This document shows, one piece after another, positions 58,262-64,000 of a DNA stretch of 64,000 nucleotides (position 1 is its first letter; every line of letters begins with the position of its first letter). The notes under the pieces were generated by a model. That model saw only the letters and a list, made by a program, of their open reading frames with translations. It was not told where the DNA came from and ran no database searches. Both the position numbers and the translations under genes were made by a program. Location of the stretch: positions 61,430,930 to 61,494,929 of the forward strand of contig NC_081552.1 in the NCBI RefSeq assembly GCF_963082655.1, written 5' to 3'. The stretch comes from Stomoxys calcitrans. Lineage: Eukaryota; Arthropoda; Insecta; Diptera; Muscidae.

Positions 58262-61200
58262 TATTTAAAAAAACTAAATAGCTGAACCGGGCTTGCTCCG
58301 CTGCGACTTCTTTTACTTTATATGGAACAAAATTATCCTTTGAATATTTATTTTCGACGACTAAAGAGCTTCTAGTCAAAAAGCATGCTACGAAAAGAGT
58401 ATATGTATATCGCTTGACTAACAGTATGACAATATAAGTGGCTTTATCTGTATCCCATATGATATTTATTGTACTACGAGTTCGCTCGGAGATTTTAATG
58501 ACATTTAAGTTTGGATGTTAGATGTACTCCATTCTTAAAATACTTTATTTCAGCCCTATATTCTCATTATGTCCAATTTAGGGGTGTTTCCGGGGATGAG
58601 GTGGTCCCCCAGTGCTCTTCTCTCAAACACTTGACCCAAAAATGGTTATCAAATTCGTTTTTATACCCTCCACCATAAGATGGGGGGTATACTAATTTCG
58701 TCATTCTGTTTGTAACTACTCGAAATATTCGTCTGAGACCCCATAAAGTATATATATTCTTGATCGTCGTGACATTTTATGTCGATCTAGCCATGTCCGT
58801 CCGTCTGTCCGTCCGTCCGTCCGTCCGTCCGTCCGTCCGTCTGTCTGTCGAAAGCACGCTAACTTCCGAAGGAGTAAAGCTAGCCGCTTGAAATTTTGCA
58901 CAAATACTTCTTATTAGTGTAGGTCGGTTGGTATTGTAAATGGGCCATATCGGTCCATGTTTTGATATAGCTGCCATATAAACCGATCTTGGGTCTTGAC
59001 TTCTTGAGCCTCTAGAGTGCGCAATTCTCATCCGATTGGAATGAAATTTTGCACGACGTGTTTTGCTATGATATCCAATAACTGCGCCAAGTATAGTTCA
59101 AATCGGTCCATAACCTGATATAGCTGCCATATAAACCGATCTTGGGTCTTGACTTCTTGAGCCTCTAGAGTGCGCAATTCTTATCCGATTGGAATGAAAT
59201 TTTGCACGACGTGTTTTGCTATGATAGCCAACAACTGTGCCAAGTATGGTTCAAATCGGTCCATAACCTGATATAGCTGCCATATAAACCGATCTTGGGT
59301 CTTGATTTCTTGAGCCTCTAGGGGGCGCAATTCTTATCCGAATGGAATGGAATTTTGCACGACGTCTATTGTTATGATACCCAACAACTATGCAGAGTAT
59401 GGTTTAAATCGGTCCATAACCTGATATAGCTGCCATATAAACCGATCTTGGGTCTTGACTTCTTGAGCCTCTAGAGTGCATAATTCTTATCCGATTTGAA
59501 TGAATTTTTGCACGAAGTATTTCGTTATGATATCCAACAACTGTGCCAAGTATGGTTGAAATCGGTCCGTAACCTGATATAGCTGTGATATAAACAGATC
59601 TGGGGATTTGACTTCTTGAGCTTCTAAAGGGCGCAATTCCTATCCGATTTGGCTGAAATTTTGCATGACGTATTTTATTTTTACTTTCAACAACTGTGTC
59701 AAATAAGTTTCAAATCGGTTCATAACCTGATATAGCTGCCATATAAACCGATCTGGGATCTTGACTTCTTGACCCCTAGAGGTCGCAATTATTATCCGAT
59801 ATGCCTGAAATTTTGTACGACGGATCCTCTCATGACCATTATGGTCTAAATCGGTCTATAGCCCGATACAGATCCCATAAAAATCGTACTCTCTATTTTA
59901 CTTCGTGAGCCCCAATGGGCGCATTTCTTATACGAATTGGCTGAAATTTTACACAGGTCTCCAACATATAATTTAATTGTGGTCCGAACCGGTCCATATC
60001 TTGATATCGTTTTAATAGCAGAGCAACTCTTTTCTTATATCCTTTTTTGCCTAAGAAGAGATGCCGGGAAAAGAACTCGACAAATGCGATCGATGGTGGA
60101 GGGTATATAAGATTCGGCCCGGCCGAACTTAGCACGCTTTTACTTGTTTAATCTCAAATACCTTTCATTTGAGCCACATATTGGCATTGTGGGTAAATTT
60201 TTACCCTTTTGGGGTTTTTTTTTGGCGAAGGGGCGATGTTCCAAATATATGGTCCCACATTTGGATATCAAATTCGTATGCTACTCCCAAATACCTTTAT
60301 TTAAGTCCAATATTGCGATGGTTAGTAAATAATTAATATTTGTGGGACCACAGAAAGTTGGTCCCAAAGGTGTCTATCAATTCCGTGCTCTAAATATGGC
60401 CGATTTTGGGGTGTTTTAGGAGTGGGGTGGTCCCCCAGACTCTTAGCCCTGAAAATATATCAGCATCGTACTCTATTCTCATATATCTCAAGCACCTTTC
60501 ATATGAACCCCATATTGCCATTGGGCTCGAAATTGGATATCAAATTCGTTTTCTAGTCTCAAGTACCTTTCATTTAAACCCCTTATTGCAAAAGTCAACT
60601 TAATAACTACCAATATCGAGCCGCACTGTCTTGAGTACCCAAATTGTCTTGGTGAGCAAATTCGTCCTATTGTAGGGTTGTTATTGGGGTGGGACGTCCC
60701 CTAGTCAGTTGGTCTCAAATGTTAATATCAGATTCGTGGTCTACTCTCAAATACCTTTCACTTGAGTACCATATTGTCATGGTTGGTAAACATGTCTGAT
60801 TTTGGGGTGTTTTGGTGGTTGGGGTGGTCCTCCAAACACTCAGTCCGACAATTGGATAGCAGATACATTTTCTAATGTTAATCACCTTTTATTTGAGTCC
60901 CATATTGTCGTGATTGGTCTATATATACATTTAGTAGGTTTTGGGGTGTGTACGTTTCCCATCCGAAATTTAGATACCAAGTTTTTGTTTTCAGTTTGAG
61001 GAAAGTGCACACAAAATTTAGCTTAAATCGCCCCACCCATCTCTAAGACCTGGCGTTTTAGAAAATAGGGTAAGGGAAGGGTCCGCCCATTAAAGTTCGG
61101 ATTTTAGATCTACTTCAATATCGTGGATTTGGTGGTGGATTGGAGTATCCAAACTCTTTGCCCCGAAAGGATATCATATTCATACTCCACTCCCAAAAAC

Positions 61201-61875
61201 ATATTGGAGCTACATATTGATTTAGTCTGTATATATGTGTGGTTTAGGGAAGTTTATGAGGTAGGACGTCCCTGAAACACTTGGCTATGAAACAGATACA
61301 GATTTGAGCCCTTTTTTGCCATAATCCACAAATATGTTCAGTTTGAGGGGTATACAGGGGCGGCCACCCATGTACTTAGCCCTGAAAAAATACCAGCATC
61401 GTGCTTTACTCTCAAATTTATTTTATTTGAGCCCCTACTGCCATTGGTTTAGGAGAGTTTATGGGGTGACACGACCCCCAAACATTTGGCCTCAAAATTG
61501 GATATCAAACTCGTTTTCTACTATCAAATAACTATTATTTATCATGACCTGTTTAAAGAGAGTTTAGAGGCGCCTCAGATATCAGCATCGTGCTATATCA
61601 CGATTTTGTTTGAGCCCCATAATGTTAGGCATTTTAAAGGTGGCTATCAAGATATTCAGGGCTACTGGTCACGTTCAGACTCACACTAATTAATTCTTTT
61701 GTACTGGTTATCTACATTCAAAATCATATCTCAAAGCTACTGCTTGGGATACCACATCCTTAAAGATCAACAGGTCCTCCTGTGTCCATCCCAATTTGAG
61801 GGTAAACATTGTACTTTACTACAAAATACCTTTTATTTCTGTCCTATTCTATCCTGGTCGGCCTTCATATATTAT
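58262..61875 (+). repeat. E-type element (E8), interrupted by A16
   Basis: The head (AAATAGCTGAACCGGGCTTG, CTCCGCTGCGACTTCTTTTA, TTATATGGAACAAAATTATC) is at 58275-58340. The array continues to 58661 (TTATCAAATTCGTTTT), is split by A16, and resumes at 60148 (TTAATCTCAAATACCTTTCA), rebuilding a normal unit. It extends to about 61875, where A17 starts. Confidence 0.65.
58662..60147 (+). mobile_element. Family A Helentron-like element, copy A16 (inside E8)
   Basis: Both ends complete, (GTCY)n at about 58797-58846, eight units. Private differences include GATCGATGGTGGAGGG near the 3' end and an 18-base or so deletion of the CAACAAACGTGTTTATT block (59839-59840). Confidence 0.9.
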
Positions 61876-63218
61876 TATACCCTCCACCATAAGATGGGGG
61901 GTATACTAATTTCGTCATTCTGTTTGTAACTACTCGAAATATTCGCCTGAGACCCCATAAAGTATATATATTCTTGATCGTCGTGACATTTTATGTCGAT
62001 CTAGCCATGTCCGTCCGTCTGTCCGTCCGTCCGTCCGTCCGTCCGTCTGTCTGTCGAAAGCACGCTAACTTTCGAAGAAGTAAAGCTAGCCGCTTGAAAT
62101 TTTGCACAAATACTTCTTATTAGTGTAGGTCGGTTGGTATTGTAAATGGGCCATATCGGTCCATGTTTTGATATAGCTGCTATATAAACCGATCTTGGGT
62201 CTTGACTTCTTGAGCCTCTAGAGTGCGCAATTCTTACCCGATCAGAATGAAATTTCGCACGACGTGTTTTGTTATGATATCCAACAACTGTGCCAAGTAT
62301 GGTTCAAATCGGTCCATAACCTGATATAGCTGCCATATAAACCGATCTTGGGTCTTGACTTCTTGAGCCTCTAGAGGGCGCAATTCTTATCCGATTGGAA
62401 TGGAATTTCGCACGACATGTTTTGTTATGATACCCAACAACTGTGCCAAGTATGGTTTAAATTGGTCCATAACCTGATATAGCTGCCATATAAACCGATC
62501 TTGGGTCTTGACTTCTTGAGCCTCTAGAGGGCACAATTCTTATCCGATTTGAATGAATTTTTGCACGAAGTATTTCGTTATGATATTCAACTACTGTGCC
62601 AAGTATGGTTGAAATCGGTTTATAACCTGATATAGCTGTCATATAAACAGATCTGGGGATTTGACTTCTTGAGCTTCTAGAGGGCGCAATTCCTATCCGA
62701 TTTGGCTGAAATTTTGCATGACGTATTTTATTTTTACTTTCAACAACTGTGTCAAATAAGGTTCAAATCGGTTCATAACCTGATATAGCTGCCATATAAA
62801 CCGATCTGGGATTTTGACTTCTTGACCCCTAGAGGAAGCAATTATTATCCGATATGCCTGAAATTTTGTACGACGGATCCTCTCATGACCATCAACAAAC
62901 GTGTTTATTATGGTCTGAATCGGTCTATAGCCCGATACAGATCCCATATAAATCGTTCTCTCTATTTTACTTCGTGAGCCCCAATGGGCGCAATTCTTAT
63001 ACGAATTGGCTGAAATTTTACACAGGTCTCCAACATATAATTTAATTGTGGTCCGAACCGGACCATATCTTGATATCGTTTTAATAGCAGAGCAACTCTT
63101 TTCTTATATCCTTTTTTTTGCCTAAGAAGAGATGCCGGGAAAAGAACTCGACAAATGCGATCCATGGTGGAGGGTATATAAGATTCGGCCCGGCCGAACT
63201 TAGCACGCTTTTACTTGT
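61876..63218 (+). mobile_element. Family A Helentron-like element, copy A17 (young subfamily)
   Basis: Both ends complete. It matches A14 almost throughout, including an eight-T run before TGCCTAAGAAGAG and the TTTCGAAGAAGTAAAGC variant. Differences visible by eye are few (for example GATTGGAATGGAATTTC versus GATCAGAATGGAATTTC). Confidence 0.9.
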
Positions 63219-63816
63219 TTTAATTCTTTTTTTTTTGGGTAGGATAGGGAGAGGGGAATTGCCCTCTGGAACGTCCACGTGACCCATATATATTTGAATT
63301 CTTATACCAACATTAAATTCGAAATATACTGTCATAGACCTTTCTTTTAATTGACATATTATCCCGATCGAACTTCATGCCCTATTGAAGAGTATTTAGT
63401 GGGTGAGCCAGACTCTGTCCTAAATGTGTATTCCAGATTCGAATTCAATTCCCAAAGACCTATCATTCGATACCCATTTTGTGACGTTGGACATTTACTT
63501 CCGATTTGCGGGTTTTTAGGGTTGGGGAGGCTCCATAGACATTTTGGACCAACTTTTTATGACAGATGTTAATTCAGCTTCCAAATATTTTTCGTTTGAT
63601 ACCCATATTGTCCCAATCGGTAAACATGTCCTGTTGAGGGGTGTGTGTGTGTGTGGGGGGGGGGGGGTGAGGAGGAGCCTCAGACACCAAGGAATAAATT
63701 TTTATGTCAGCATTGGACACTACCTTTAAATAGCTTTCATTTAATATCCATATTGTCCCAACCAGAAAAACTGCTGGTGGGTTTTGGGGGGGTGGGGAAG
63801 GCCCTCAGACACCGAA
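63219..63816 (+). repeat. E-like G-rich repeat with G-runs, ending at gap
   Basis: Units similar to E (CCAAAGACCTATCATTCG, ATACCCATATTGTCCCAATC, GGGGTTTT-type runs) follow a T/G-rich start (TTTTTTTTTTGGGTAGG). A (GT)n tract merges into a run of about 14 G at 63643-63668. Confidence 0.5.
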
Positions 63817-64000
63817 NNNNNNNNNNNNNNNNNNNNNNNNNNNNNNNNNNNNNNNNNNNNNNNNNNNNNNNNNNNNNNNNNNNNNNNNNNNNNNNNNNNN
63901 NNNNNNNNNNNNNNNNNNNNNNNNNNNNNNNNNNNNNNNNNNNNNNNNNNNNNNNNNNNNNNNNNNNNNNNNNNNNNNNNNNNNNNNNNNNNNNNNNNNN
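63817..64000. other. Assembly gap (N)
   Basis: All bases are N. The gap directly follows a G-rich repeat, which probably stopped the assembly. Confidence 1.

Noticed and set aside
63643..63668. G-run as telomeric repeat
   Set aside because: It is a GT-then-G homopolymer inside an E-like unit, probably a low-complexity or assembly artefact near the gap. It is not a periodic telomere motif.

Overview
This window is repeat-dominated eukaryotic DNA, almost certainly from a higher fly. A muscid or other calyptrate is my best guess, from the repeat style and the Tc1/mariner relatives, but I cannot name the species. I see no intact host gene, no tRNA or rRNA, and nothing prokaryotic. The only long protein-coding sequences are remnants of transposable elements, and the last 184 bases are an assembly gap.

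Most of the window belongs to four related families of short non-autonomous elements, here called A, B, C and D. Each starts with TATACCC inside a T-run and carries a conserved core (GATCTAGCCATGTCCGTC-like) followed by a (GTCY)n microsatellite. A and B then have a central array of ~153-bp tandem units. The 3' end has the inverted copy of the start (GGGTATA), a GC-rich hairpin (TTCGGCCCGGCCGAA in A-C, AGTCGG..CCGACT in D) and, in A-C, the terminus ACTTGT. This matches Helentron-type Helitrons and their non-autonomous derivatives (DINE-1, mini-me, and the ~150-bp-repeat DINE-TR1 of Drosophila, as I recall them). No Rep/helicase gene is present to confirm the class. Seventeen A copies, about eleven B, five C-like and seven D copies or fragments are delimited. 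A fifth repeat type, E, is a G-rich array of ~120-131-bp units with its own head and a LINE-like (ACAA)n tail.

Layout: 1-2447 is a nearly intact non-LTR retrotransposon pol (reverse transcriptase) with one frameshift. 2448-4090 is an E array. 4091-8502 holds A1 and a C element broken by an RNase H-bearing LINE fragment that itself carries an A copy. 8644-11379 is a D element containing a B element containing a fold-back mariner derivative. 12728-13436 is a decayed Tc1/mariner transposase. 13437-19741 is two head-to-tail B elements, the first with an A element inside and a 450-bp higher-order repeat. 19877-28431 alternates A, B and D copies, including an A inside an A and a mariner MITE inside D. 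28432-31435 has degenerate C, D and E pieces and a small unique island. 31436-38749 holds further A, B and C copies. 39825-42794 is the deepest nest: C contains a Tc1/mariner element, which contains an A copy, and C also contains a second fold-back mariner derivative. 42871-48353 has A, B and D copies, and 48540-63816 is E arrays repeatedly invaded by young, near-identical A copies.

Nothing here works together as a pathway. The layout is a record of sequential insertions, and several insertion sites can be read to the base because the interrupted sequence resumes exactly after the insert. The most notable observations are the zero-spacing head-to-tail junctions, the precise nested insertions into T-runs, the fold-back mariner whose terminal repeats have absorbed the start of the transposase gene, and the uncharacterised E repeat.
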